NCBI GenBank assembly: GCA_025363325.1
Contig: JANYEF010000020.1
Location: 1-14,383 of the forward strand
Source of the DNA: Nitrospira sp.
GTDB taxonomy: Bacteria; Nitrospirota; Nitrospiria; Nitrospirales; Nitrospiraceae
Length of the DNA stretch: 14,383 nt
Direction: 5' to 3'
Shown here: piece by piece, positions 1 through 8,893 of the stretch
Numbering within the stretch: the first letter of the stretch is position 1
How the letters are laid out: each line of letters opens with the position of its first letter
The notes under the pieces: generated by a model
Database searches by the model: none
Told to the model about the DNA's origin: nothing
Seen by the model: the letters and a program-made list of their open reading frames with translations, nothing else
Made by a program: the position numbers and the translations under genes

Positions 1-1741
<1,741 letters not shown>

Positions 1742-1745
<4 letters not shown>

Positions 1746-2590
1746 CCCGCTGGCTGCAGCTCATAGTGGTGTTTACTGCATGCCTCATCCCGGTCACTTG
1801 CTTTGCGATTCCTGCCATTGAAGTGCCTCCACCTGATCCCCACCTCAACGATCCTCAACCAACGACCATCCTTGTGCGCGTTGTAGCGCATGGCGCGATG
1901 GTCCTTGGCCGAGAGGTCGGAAGCGCCCGCGTCACGATCACCGACGTGGCCACCAAACAGATCCTGGCCACCGGCATTCAGCAGGGCGAAGCCGGCGACC
2001 AGAATCAAATCATGCGAACGCCGCGCCTCATGGAAGAGCCCCACTATAGCTCCCGGCCGGCCGCAGCCTTTACCGCCACCTTCAACTTGCTTCATCCCAC
2101 ACTAGTTGAAGTGACTGCCGAAGGACCACTTGCCTACCCTGCGTCGTCCCAGCGCGCCTCAACGACGGTGTGGCTCGTTCCCGGACAGGACACGACCAAC
2201 GATGGGATCGTCCTGCATCTTTATGGGTACATCCTCCAGATCGAACACCCACAACCCGGTCAGCCCTTGATCGCCAATGACGATGTGATCTTGCGTGCAT
2301 CAGTCCGAACCATGTCCGGAGCGCTGATTCGTCCATACGGGGACTGGGACTCCCGGAAGATCCACATCTACGGGGAGCTGATGATTGGAGAGCGAGTTCT
2401 CGAACGACTCCAGTTGTTTTACAATAACGACCGAGCCAGCTTCGAAGCACCGTTCTTCGTTCCCATCCCGAAAAATGCGCCAGACGGAATCACCCTCCGC
2501 GTCGTGGCAGCAGATCCCGGAGGAGGAAACTTCGGCATTGGCCAGGCGAAATATCCAGTCCTCAGCGAACGACTCAGGCCACAAAGATGA
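1742..2590 (+). CDS. Secreted/periplasmic protein of unknown function
   Basis: I do not recognise this 282-residue protein. Residues 1-22 form a clear Sec signal peptide with a cleavage site after CFA. The Cys in that stretch is not in a lipobox, so a lipoprotein is unlikely. The mature part starts Pro-rich, then alternates short hydrophobic stretches with Gly/Asp/Pro turns, which suggests a beta-sandwich fold. Segments about residues 40-70 (VRVVAHGAMVLG) and 150-275 look like two such domains. There are no transmembrane helices after the signal and no obvious catalytic motif. Its ATG lies in the ATGA overlap with the metG stop, so it is probably translated from metG readthrough. Its export role has no evident link to tRNA charging. 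Real coding is supported by the signal peptide and the length of the frame; function is unknown. Confidence 0.8.
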
Positions 2591-2690
2591 TGATAAGACA
2601 ACTGAGACCCCTTGCCTGCTGACTGCTATCGGCACGCTGCTCACTCCCCATCTCCCCTGAAGGCTTGCCGTGATGCGAGGGCCGTGCGAC

Positions 2691-2700
2691 ACTATAGTTA
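2691..2700 (+). promoter_or_regulatory. Possible -10 element abutting the CDF start codon
   Basis: TATAGT at 2693-2698 lies two bases before the ATG at 2701, and no Shine-Dalgarno sequence is visible. If it is a -10 box, transcription would begin at or just inside the start codon and give a leaderless mRNA. No good -35 box sits at normal spacing (TTGCCG at 2665-2670 is 22 bases away). Weak call. Confidence 0.2.
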
Positions 2701-3645
2701 ATGTCTACCCCAGCCTTGTACGAACATCTCCGCTCCCGGCTGTACATCGCTCTAGCACTGAACGCGGCGATCATCGTCGCTGAGTTCATCGGCGGATGGA
2801 TACTCAATAGCATCGGGCTCATGAGCGATGCAGGCCATAACCTCGTCGACCAGGGCGCGCTCTTTCTTGCCCTCTATGCCCATCTACTCACGGCCAGGCC
2901 TGCCACAGAAGCCAGAACATTTGGGTATCACCGGGCCGGCATCATCGCGGCGTTCTTGAATTCGTTCGTCCTGTTGCTCACGGCCGTCGGCATCACACTC
3001 GTTGGACTCAAACGGCTGCTCCAGCCCATACCGGTGGATGGCGGCTGGGTCATGGCAATCGCCGCCCTAAGTTTCGCAGCCAATCTGAGTATCGCGCTCC
3101 TGTTGCAGCACGGAGCCAAGGATGACATCAATATCCGCAGCGCCTTTTGGCATATGCTAGGTGATGCCTGGGTGTCCCTGGGCGTCGTGATCAGCGGCGG
3201 GGCCATCTTATTCACCGGATGGACCGTGCTTGATCCGCTCGTCAGCTTGCTGGTCGTCGTGGCCATTGCCAAAGGGGCCTGGCCGCTGTTTAAGGAATCG
3301 CTGGACGTCTTGCTGGAATCGACCCCGCCGAAAATCAGCGCCTCACACGTGGCTGCGACCATCGAGGCGATCCCCGGCGTGAAAAACGTCCACGACCTCC
3401 ATATCTGGGCGGTCGAACCCCGGTTGATTATGATGACCTGTCATATACTCGTCGATGGAGATGATTCGGCCATGACCAATAACCTTCTGCATGCCATCCG
3501 CGCCAAAGTCATCGCCGATTTCGGCATCAAGCACCTGACGATTCAGATGGGAACCGACTGTTGCCACACAGACGAGATCCACTGCGATCTGACCACGTTG
3601 GCAAAGCAACACCGGGAGGAGGGGCTCTTACATGTGCACCGCTGA
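2701..3645 (+). CDS. Cation diffusion facilitator (CzcD/ZitB-type) zinc exporter
   Basis: Inner-membrane antiporter of 314 residues that would export Zn2+ or similar divalent cations (Cd2+, Co2+) from the cytoplasm using the proton gradient. Six hydrophobic segments are visible between residues about 15 and 200. The metal site is intact: SDAGHNLVD in TM2 gives H46 and D50, and HMLGD in TM5 gives H151 and D155. A His/Asp set of this kind is typical of zinc-type CDFs. A cytoplasmic ferredoxin-like C-terminal domain follows (about 205-285), ending in a Cys/His-rich tail (CCHTDEIHC) like that of CzcD/ZitB. The gene is 110 bases after the secreted-protein gene. No Shine-Dalgarno sequence precedes the ATG. 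It stands just outside the repeat-bracketed block of other metal-related genes. Family is certain; zinc is the likely but unproven substrate. Confidence 0.94.
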   Translation: MSTPALYEHLRSRLYIALALNAAIIVAEFIGGWILNSIGLMSDAGHNLVDQGALFLALYAHLLTARPATEARTFGYHRAGIIAAFLNSFVLLLTAVGITLVGLKRLLQPIPVDGGWVMAIAALSFAANLSIALLLQHGAKDDINIRSAFWHMLGDAWVSLGVVISGGAILFTGWTVLDPLVSLLVVVAIAKGAWPLFKESLDVLLESTPPKISASHVAATIEAIPGVKNVHDLHIWAVEPRLIMMTCHILVDGDDSAMTNNLLHAIRAKVIADFGIKHLTIQMGTDCCHTDEIHCDLTTLAKQHREEGLLHVHR

Positions 3646-3656
3646 ACGCGCGAGAA

Positions 3657-3810
3657 AAGCGGGACGGGTGAGGCGGTCTGAAAGCTGAAGACTGAAGTGT
3701 TCGGAACTTCGAACCCCGACCTTCGGCCTTCAGCCTTCGGACCTCGCCCGTCTCGCTTGAGTCAGGATCGACGATTGCAGCAAAAGTCTTCATGAATAGT
3801 GCGGGTTAAG
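3657..3810 (+). repeat. Composite intergenic repeat, copy 1: long hairpin plus conserved tail
   Basis: Bases 3657-3690 are largely the inverted complement of 3728-3758, with a few mismatches, giving a long imperfect hairpin. Its arms contain short heptamer arrays: CTGAARN at 3678-3698 and CCTTCRG at 3720-3740. It is followed by a 35-base tail (3776-3810; TGCAGCA, then CTTCATGAATA, then TGCGGGTTA). The tail recurs at 9010-9043 with three substitutions and one indel. The tail ends three bases before the GTPase ATG. The hairpin could terminate the CDF transcript, but no T-tract follows it. Confidence 0.75.
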
Positions 3811-3813
3811 AAT

Positions 3814-4788
3814 ATGACCACGACCCCAGTCCCTTTTTATATTCTCTGCGGCTCCCTTGGCGCAGGCAAAACTACGCTCTTGATGCGGCTGCTTGAACAT
3901 TGGAAGTGCCAGGGCAAACGGGTCGGCGTGTTGATGAACGAAGCCGGCGAGGTCAGCATCGATGGCCCCCGCGCGGGCACCATCGCCGAACAGGTGATGA
4001 ACCTGGCCGGCGGCTGTGTCTGTTGCGACACGAAGGAAGACTTGTCCTGGGGGATCGCGCAACTGGTGCGGGACTATGAGTCGGATGTGATCATTCTCGA
4101 ATGTTCCGGCATGGCTGATCCAGCCGAAGTGATCGATGGCGTCACCGATCTCTACACCGCGCGGCTCACACACTTAGAAAAAGTCATTGCCCTCCTGCAT
4201 CCGATTCCCACCGACCGGGAGAGTATGGGAGGATTCGTCACCAGACAGGCGATTCACTGCGCCGACGAGTTAATTCTCAACAAGAAAGATCTCTATGTCG
4301 CCGGCCATTGGGAACGATTCAAAGCGGCGACTGTCAACCAGAATCCCTACGCGCGTATATGGGAAACCAGCCATGCCCGAGTCGATCCCTCATCGCTGCT
4401 CGAACCAATCACCCGCATCACGCCGACCGCAGCGGTGAATGTGGAGTTCGGAGTGCCGCGCTCGTCCGCAACGGGCAAGCGGGCATCCTATCATCCAATC
4501 GCCACGACAGTTCGGCTGCCCGGCCCGTTGAACCTTGTACGATTCCTGGGCTGGATGAAGACCCTGCCGCCGGAACTTGAACGGGCGAAAGGTTTCTTCC
4601 GCTTCGCCAAGGGACCGGAGCTTCAAGAGTTTCAATACGCCCCGCCAGGCAACGCCACCATTACGCCGATCACGTTGCTCGACGAGCCAAGCCACGCGAT
4701 TGTGTTGATCGGACGAGGCTACGACCAGGAGCACTGCCAAGCAGAACTCTTACGCTGTATTGAAAGCGACAAGAGCACAGGGAGTTAG
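3814..4788 (+). CDS. COG0523/CobW-type metallochaperone GTPase
   Basis: A 324-residue G3E GTPase of the CobW/YeiR/ZNG1 group. These cytoplasmic proteins bind zinc or cobalt and load metalloenzymes in a GTP-dependent way. Visible motifs: P-loop GSLGAGKT (13-20), the family hallmark CxCC (GGCVCC, Cys 68, 70 and 71), switch region ECSGMADP (96-103), base-recognition NKKD (156-159), and a CobW C-terminal domain (about 225-320). I chose the ATG at 3814. A GTG at 3799 extends the frame by five codons, but they lie inside a repeated intergenic sequence. The gene follows the CDF exporter on the same strand and meets the PAP2 gene tail-to-tail with a 4-base overlap. Neighbouring exporter, receptor and His-rich genes point to zinc homeostasis, but the client protein is not apparent. 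The symbol is uncertain, so it is left blank. Confidence 0.92.
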   Translation: MTTTPVPFYILCGSLGAGKTTLLMRLLEHWKCQGKRVGVLMNEAGEVSIDGPRAGTIAEQVMNLAGGCVCCDTKEDLSWGIAQLVRDYESDVIILECSGMADPAEVIDGVTDLYTARLTHLEKVIALLHPIPTDRESMGGFVTRQAIHCADELILNKKDLYVAGHWERFKAATVNQNPYARIWETSHARVDPSSLLEPITRITPTAAVNVEFGVPRSSATGKRASYHPIATTVRLPGPLNLVRFLGWMKTLPPELERAKGFFRFAKGPELQEFQYAPPGNATITPITLLDEPSHAIVLIGRGYDQEHCQAELLRCIESDKSTGS

Positions 4789-5336
4789 ACGGCGGGATTT
4801 TCACGTGACGCGCGAACACGAGAGTAGCGTAGGAGCAGCCACGCGGCACCGGCTCCGAACAGTCCGCCGATCACCCAACCTCCCAGCACGTCCGTAACAT
4901 AGTGGGCTCCAATGTACACACGCGACAGACCGATCAGTCCGACCAACGGCCAACTCACCCAGCCTGACCGCGGATAGAGCACGTGGAAAAAGGCCGCAGC
5001 CGTCGCGGTGTTAATCGCGTGATTCGAGGGAAATCCGAAGGTCTTGCCGCAGGCTTCGATCTCGTGGATATCCAGGAGCGCCATACAGGGTCGCGGGCGA
5101 GCCGCAAGATCTTTGATCCGCGCTCCGACGAAATCCAACAGGCCGATGGAAGCAGCCAGCACCGGAGCTGCCAGTAACGCTTCCCGCCACGACAACCACA
5201 GCCAATAGCCGGTCAGCACGATACCAGGAACCCACAGCAAGCTCGATCTGGAGAGACTGAGCGCCAGTTCGTCTAACCAGGCCGACTGCCCGGCGAACCC
5301 ATTGATGGCGCGAAAGAGCGATTCGTCCCAACTCAT
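4785..5336 (-). CDS. PAP2-family membrane phosphatase
   Basis: A 183-residue inner-membrane protein of the PAP2/PgpB/BacA-like acid phosphatase superfamily. The three signature blocks are present: Kx6RP (K75 to R82-P83), PSNH (103-106, usually PSGH) and SRx5Hx3D (S138, R139, H145, D149). Hydrophobic segments at about 30-50, 55-70, 108-122, 128-142 and 150-170 fit the usual multi-pass fold with the active site facing the periplasm. Likely substrates are lipid pyrophosphates such as undecaprenyl pyrophosphate, or phosphatidate-type lipids; the sequence does not decide which. The N-terminus (MSWDESLFRAINGF) is typical of the family, so the ATG at 5336 is probably correct although it has no Shine-Dalgarno sequence. 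That ATG lies within a nonamer repeat unit. The stop interlocks with the convergent GTPase stop (TTAG). It is last in the minus-strand gene run. Confidence 0.92.
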   Translation of the reverse strand: MSWDESLFRAINGFAGQSAWLDELALSLSRSSLLWVPGIVLTGYWLWLSWREALLAAPVLAASIGLLDFVGARIKDLAARPRPCMALLDIHEIEACGKTFGFPSNHAINTATAAAFFHVLYPRSGWVSWPLVGLIGLSRVYIGAHYVTDVLGGWVIGGLFGAGAAWLLLRYSRVRASRENPAV

Positions 5337-5384
5337 CTGGTCTGTCTGGTCTATCTAGTTTGTTTGGTTTGTCTGGCTATCCGG
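5333..5384 (-). repeat. Nonamer array, locus 1, running into the PAP2 start codon
   Basis: Five consecutive 9-base units read on the plus strand as TCATCTGGT, CTGTCTGGT, CTATCTAGT, TTGTTTGGT, TTGTCTGGC (5333-5377), then a partial unit. On the coding strand of the PAP2 gene these are ACCAGAYAR-type units, and the unit nearest the gene, ACCAGATGA, contains the start ATG. The same units recur at two other loci in the window. No opposing arm is visible here, so this copy does not form a hairpin by itself. Confidence 0.85.
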
Positions 5385-5430
5385 ATTCTTGTCCGTACTA
5401 TCAGCCATATGCCTTCAGCACTTTGCGATA

Positions 5431-5904
5431 TCAGTGCGTGCGGAAATGAATGCGTACGGTCAGCTCCCCATCAACCGGCTCGTCGCCTTTCAATTGGGGA
5501 TCGAAGGTCCATTTATTCAACGCTGCCATACCGGCAATGGTGAGTTCCCGATGTTTGGCCGGTTCCAACACCACAACGGTCACCGTCGCACCCTTGGAAA
5601 CCAGCATGCGCACTTTCATCCAATCGTCGAGTTCTTTGCCATCCAAGGCAGGCGGAATGGCCGGCCAGGGTGTGGCTTTGGGAACCGGTCCAAGCTGCTG
5701 ATCCTTGTTGAGCGGCAGGCCATGGACATGGACCTCAGGCAACTCCAACACATCTTCCTGGTGGTCGTCCTCGTGCGTGGCCTCGTCGCCAGCCACCGCG
5801 TACGCGGAGGCCGGCCAGAGAGAGAGACACAGCACGCAGCAGCGCACGAGTCGTCGAAGAATCATCGCAGCAGTATGTGGCAATGTCATCATAGGGTCAA
5901 CCAT
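5431..5904 (-). CDS. Secreted TonB C-terminal-domain protein with TonB-box-like segment
   Basis: A 157-residue protein with a hydrophobic signal (about residues 15-38), a short His/acidic stretch (THEDDHQED, 43-51), a segment LELPEVHVHG (53-62) and a C-terminal domain (about 95-155). That domain matches the TonB C-terminal fold in pattern: a beta strand with VRMLV, an AALNKW helix, TFDPQLKGDEPVDG, then a final strand ending HFRTH. Classical TonB keeps an uncleaved N-terminal anchor and a long Pro-rich spacer. Here the signal looks cleavable and the spacer is short, so a periplasmic TonB-like partner of the adjacent receptor is more likely than a full energy transducer. The LPEVxVxG stretch resembles the N-terminal TonB box of receptors. 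The start is uncertain: ATGs at 5904, 5892, 5889 and 5865 are possible, none with a Shine-Dalgarno sequence, and 5865 gives the most compact signal peptide. It lies 55 bases after the receptor stop, probably in the same operon. Confidence 0.82.
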   Translation of the reverse strand: MVDPMMTLPHTAAMILRRLVRCCVLCLSLWPASAYAVAGDEATHEDDHQEDVLELPEVHVHGLPLNKDQQLGPVPKATPWPAIPPALDGKELDDWMKVRMLVSKGATVTVVVLEPAKHRELTIAGMAALNKWTFDPQLKGDEPVDGELTVRIHFRTH

Positions 5905-5919
5905 ATTGGACCGCTGCCC

Positions 5920-5954
5920 GACTCACTCATCACCCATCACTCGTCACGTATCAC
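5920..5954 (-). repeat. Heptamer tandem array between receptor and TonB-C genes
   Basis: Five exact 7-base periods on the minus strand: GTGATAC, GTGACGA, GTGATGG, GTGATGA, GTGAGTC, with GTGA constant in every unit. The array fills most of the 55-base gap after the receptor stop codon. No dyad symmetry is evident. Role unknown. Confidence 0.8.
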
Positions 5955-5959
5955 TTCTT

Positions 5960-8374
5960 CTAAAAGAACCACTGACCGCGAAAAAAGAACGACCTCGGCA
6001 TCCCGGCGTGCGACACACCCAGACCGATGCTCCCCTCTCCCTGATTGATGAAGTACTTCTGATCGAGCAGATTCACCACATCGAAGCCAACGAGGAACTT
6101 CTGCCCGTCCCAGGGGAGCGGGATTACGTGCGTCAGGGACATGTTATAGGTCGTGTACGAGGGGCTATGGGTGGAGTTGGTCTTGCCTCCCGCTTCCGCC
6201 GCACGCAACCCGGACGCAAACAGCATCTGGCCTGTGAGAGTCGTCCGCTCCAAAAAGCGATAGGCGACCACAGCCGAACTCGTCAGGGTCTGTTGGTGAT
6301 CACAATGCACCCCGCCTTTCGAGTTGATGTCGGCAATTTCTGTCGCTACGAGCAGGGTATGGCCGGATTGGAGCCCGTAGCCCTTACACTGTCCCCAAGC
6401 CACGTTGCCGCGTGCCGTCAAGTTGTCCATGAGTTGAAGCTTCAGGGCTCCATCGATGCCCCTGGTCCAGCCCCGTTCAAAGGCGAAGTAGTTCAACAGA
6501 GGCGTGGTGCCGAACTGGCCAGAATCCGCTAGAAAGTTGGCGAGCTTATAATACCCGGTTAATTCCAATGTCACCCAACGTGAGAGGCCGTGGTAGCTGC
6601 CGACCTCAAAGTAATGGGCCCGCTCAGCCCGAGCCGTATTATTCGTCGTATCGTCCGGTGCCGCCTTCGTTCCAGCGGTATTGAGTTTTGCAAAAGAGAT
6701 GGCTTCGAGATTCGGTGGCGTAAACTGGCGCCCATAAAACGCGTGGAACACATTGGTCTGATCAGCCTTGTAGGTGATCCCGACCCGCGGGCTGATCTGC
6801 CCCTCATGGCGCTGGTACTGCACCGCATCGGCCCGTACGCCGAGGTTCAACGTCCACCGATCGTTCGGGCTCCACTGATCCTGAATCCAGAATTCCTGGC
6901 GCCACCCGATCAACCGATTGTCCGCATCAAGACCCAGGACATTCCCAGTCGGATTGCCCGCTCCGTCATCCGCGAACGTGAATAGTCTCGTCTTGTTCAC
7001 CGCCTGGGTCCGATCGATCTGGAATCCTCCCTTGATCACATGCTCTTTATTCGGAATATAGGTGTGATCCAATCGGACTCCGCCTGAATAGGCACTCCGA
7101 TCCTGACTGGCAGCAGAGAATGGCTCAGCCGGGTCGGCGGTGTATGCGAGCGCATTAAATGGATCCGTCCTAAACGTGGCCCGTGTTTGGCGAAAATACC
7201 CTGACAGACTGAAAAAATTGGCGCTATTCACATCATGCCGCCAGACCATATGCCCGTATTGATTGTTCTCTTTTTGGTTCTCGTCGATGGCCTGAGACGC
7301 CACCGGCGTGAATCCCGGACGGCTCGCCTGAAGCAGCGCCGTCACGGTGGGATCGACTTCTCCGTTCGGGGCGGTGGGAATTTGATACTTCGCCACGGAA
7401 TTCAAAAATACCCACGAGAAGTTGTTCGAATTGTCGTACTGATAGTCGCCACGAATGAACGTCTGATTCCGCTCGCTTTGTCCGTGAGAAATCGAATGGC
7501 CAAGCGTTGGTGGCTCGATGCCGCGATTCATGGCCGTATAGCTGTTCAGCACATAGAAGCGGAACTTCTCGCCGATCGTGCCGCCATATTCGAACGACGG
7601 ATTGATCGTATTGTTCGACCCGCCGAACATTTGGGCGGACCCGAATCCCGGCTTGGTTCCGCTCTTGGTCGTGATGTCCAGTACCGCGGCTGTCCTGTTT
7701 CCATACTGCGCCTCCATACCGCCGAGAATGATATCCGCCCGTTCCCACGCCCGTGGCGAGATTACATCGGAAAAAGTGGACGACACGGTATCTGGAATCG
7801 GCACACCGTCGATGCGGAGCTGGAGGTTTGCATGCTCCTGCCGAATATGCACTTGCTTGAGCGAGCCATAGGCGGCGCTCGGAATTGTGAGGAGCACGTC
7901 CTGTAGCTCGACATTGTTGCCGCGCGGCAATTCCTCGATGTTCTTTCGACTGATCGAGTAGGTCTCACTCGAAGCCTTATATTGAATCGGCGCCAGAGGC
8001 GACCGCACTTCAAGCGCAATCTCTCTGGTCTTGGACAAGGTCAAGGTGATGGGGTTGGGCGTCTCGGTCCCGATCTTCAGCACGATATATTCGCTTCGAT
8101 AAGTATCCAGCACGGCGCTGACGGAATAGGTTTCATCGGCAGGGACAGAAATGCTGAACTCGCCGGCACCATTCGAGACGCCGGTCGTCACCAACGTCCC
8201 TTCTTGATTCTTCACCTCGACGAGCACCTGTCCCACCCGTCGGAGATCCTGATTCTGGACCGACCCGGTGATGAGATTGGGCTCAGTCGCTACCGCAAGC
8301 CCCTGCTGAAAAAGACTCAGACAGACACAGAGCCACACCACACGAACAATGAGATGGCACCATATAGATCGCAT
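5960..8374 (-). CDS. TonB-dependent outer-membrane receptor with carboxypeptidase-regulatory-like N-terminal domain
   Basis: An 804-residue outer-membrane gated channel for active uptake of a scarce ligand (metal chelate, free metal complex or other nutrient). Order of parts: signal peptide (about 1-30), a CarboxypepD_reg-like beta domain (about 33-105), a plug domain (about 135-240; LRIDGVPIPD and a GGMEAQYGNRTAAVLDITTK block), then a beta-barrel of about 560 residues ending in Phe, as OmpA/BAM clients do. No clean TonB box is visible; REIALEV at about 117-123 is the nearest candidate. I chose the ATG at 8374 because GGGGAG lies four bases upstream; a TTG at 8389 is possible but has no ribosome site. 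Two barrel-region Cys residues occur (in GQCKGY and GVHCDHQ). Ligand is not readable from sequence. Neighbours suggest a metal, by inference only. Confidence 0.93.
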   Translation of the reverse strand: MRSIWCHLIVRVVWLCVCLSLFQQGLAVATEPNLITGSVQNQDLRRVGQVLVEVKNQEGTLVTTGVSNGAGEFSISVPADETYSVSAVLDTYRSEYIVLKIGTETPNPITLTLSKTREIALEVRSPLAPIQYKASSETYSISRKNIEELPRGNNVELQDVLLTIPSAAYGSLKQVHIRQEHANLQLRIDGVPIPDTVSSTFSDVISPRAWERADIILGGMEAQYGNRTAAVLDITTKSGTKPGFGSAQMFGGSNNTINPSFEYGGTIGEKFRFYVLNSYTAMNRGIEPPTLGHSISHGQSERNQTFIRGDYQYDNSNNFSWVFLNSVAKYQIPTAPNGEVDPTVTALLQASRPGFTPVASQAIDENQKENNQYGHMVWRHDVNSANFFSLSGYFRQTRATFRTDPFNALAYTADPAEPFSAASQDRSAYSGGVRLDHTYIPNKEHVIKGGFQIDRTQAVNKTRLFTFADDGAGNPTGNVLGLDADNRLIGWRQEFWIQDQWSPNDRWTLNLGVRADAVQYQRHEGQISPRVGITYKADQTNVFHAFYGRQFTPPNLEAISFAKLNTAGTKAAPDDTTNNTARAERAHYFEVGSYHGLSRWVTLELTGYYKLANFLADSGQFGTTPLLNYFAFERGWTRGIDGALKLQLMDNLTARGNVAWGQCKGYGLQSGHTLLVATEIADINSKGGVHCDHQQTLTSSAVVAYRFLERTTLTGQMLFASGLRAAEAGGKTNSTHSPSYTTYNMSLTHVIPLPWDGQKFLVGFDVVNLLDQKYFINQGEGSIGLGVSHAGMPRSFFFRGQWFF

Positions 8375-8424
8375 GAAGCTCCCCAACAATCACGGGTGAA
8401 AAATACGCCACAGCCCTCTAGAAG

Positions 8425-8448
8425 GCAGTCCGACTGCAACCGTTGCAG
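8425..8448. promoter_or_regulatory. Two overlapping perfect palindromes upstream of the receptor gene
   Basis: GCAGTC-C-GACTGC (8425-8437, 6-1-6) and CTGCAAC-C-GTTGCAG (8434-8448, 7-1-7) are both perfect and share CTGC at 8434-8437. They cannot form as hairpins at the same time. They lie about 50-75 bases before the receptor start, between it and the His-rich gene stop. They could be an operator for a dimeric regulator (7-1-7 is the spacing used by Fur/Zur-family sites, although the bases do not match a box I know) or a switchable RNA structure. No T-tract supports a simple terminator. Confidence 0.45.
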
Positions 8449-8473
8449 AATGGCGTGAATCGAAATGACGTGA

Positions 8474-8830
8474 CTAGCTGTGGGAAGGAGGAGCGCGAGA
8501 AGGACCAGGCATGGATAGCTCGAAGGACAGCAGAACGGAGTCCTCCGGAAGTTCCAGCAGGTCGACGAATCCCTGTGCCGTCAGGAGAGGCACGCCAGCA
8601 TCGAGAGACCCGGCTGTGTGATGCTGTATCCACTGACAGAGGTCGGTATCGGAATGTTCATGCCCATCATGGTCGGCAGCCGCCAACTCGTGATGGACGT
8701 CCTGCGCCACGGCAAACGGCGCAAAGGCAAGCGACAGTAGGACAAGGCCGAGCGCCACAGTGCCCCGAAGAACACAGGGCAGATGTCGTATGGAAGCGCG
8801 CAGAGTCATTGAGGGCGAGCTAAGTAACAT
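8474..8830 (-). CDS. Small secreted His-rich protein, putative metal-binding
   Basis: A 118-residue protein with a strong signal peptide (about residues 18-43, cleavage near AVAQ). The mature N-terminus is rich in metal-type ligands: HH at 46-47, H54, H57, H59, C65 in DLCQWIQHH, and H70-H71. The remainder is a short hydrophobic/acidic stretch ending in SRAPPSHS. This layout loosely resembles the small DUF2946/CopL-like periplasmic proteins found beside metal transporters, but I cannot assign a family firmly. It would be the first gene of the minus-strand run, 99 bases before the receptor start. Starts at 8830 or 8809 are both possible and neither has a Shine-Dalgarno sequence. Likely role: periplasmic metal buffer or chaperone for the receptor system (inference). 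Confidence 0.7.
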   Translation of the reverse strand: MLLSSPSMTLRASIRHLPCVLRGTVALGLVLLSLAFAPFAVAQDVHHELAAADHDGHEHSDTDLCQWIQHHTAGSLDAGVPLLTAQGFVDLLELPEDSVLLSFELSMPGPSRAPPSHS

Positions 8831-8850
8831 AGGCGTTCACGGCTTGTCAA
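8822..8850 (-). promoter_or_regulatory. Candidate promoter for the His-rich/receptor run
   Basis: On the minus strand an exact TTGACA (8850-8845) precedes the His-rich gene. The best -10 matches at 17-18 bases spacing (GTTACT or TTACTT, around 8827-8821) are poor. If used, transcription would start near 8814, favouring the ATG at 8809 over that at 8830. Confidence 0.3.
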
Positions 8851-8893
8851 ACAGCGGACTTAGCCCGCATACTCATGAGGGTTCGTCGCGAAA

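Noticed and set aside
1796..1802. Lipoprotein signal in the protein after metG
   Set aside because: The residues before the Cys (PVT) do not fit a lipobox; ordinary signal-peptidase cleavage is more likely.
3799..3813. GTG start for the COG0523 GTPase
   Set aside because: The five extra codons fall within the tail of a repeat that is non-coding at its other copy; the ATG at 3814 gives the normal family start.
5705..6532. Plus-strand open frame of 275 codons
   Set aside because: It runs antisense across the TonB-C and receptor genes, with Arg/Ser-rich low-information translation and no domain; a shadow frame.
8375..8389. TTG start for the TonB-dependent receptor
   Set aside because: It has no ribosome site, whereas the ATG at 8374 has GGGGAG upstream and a better signal peptide.
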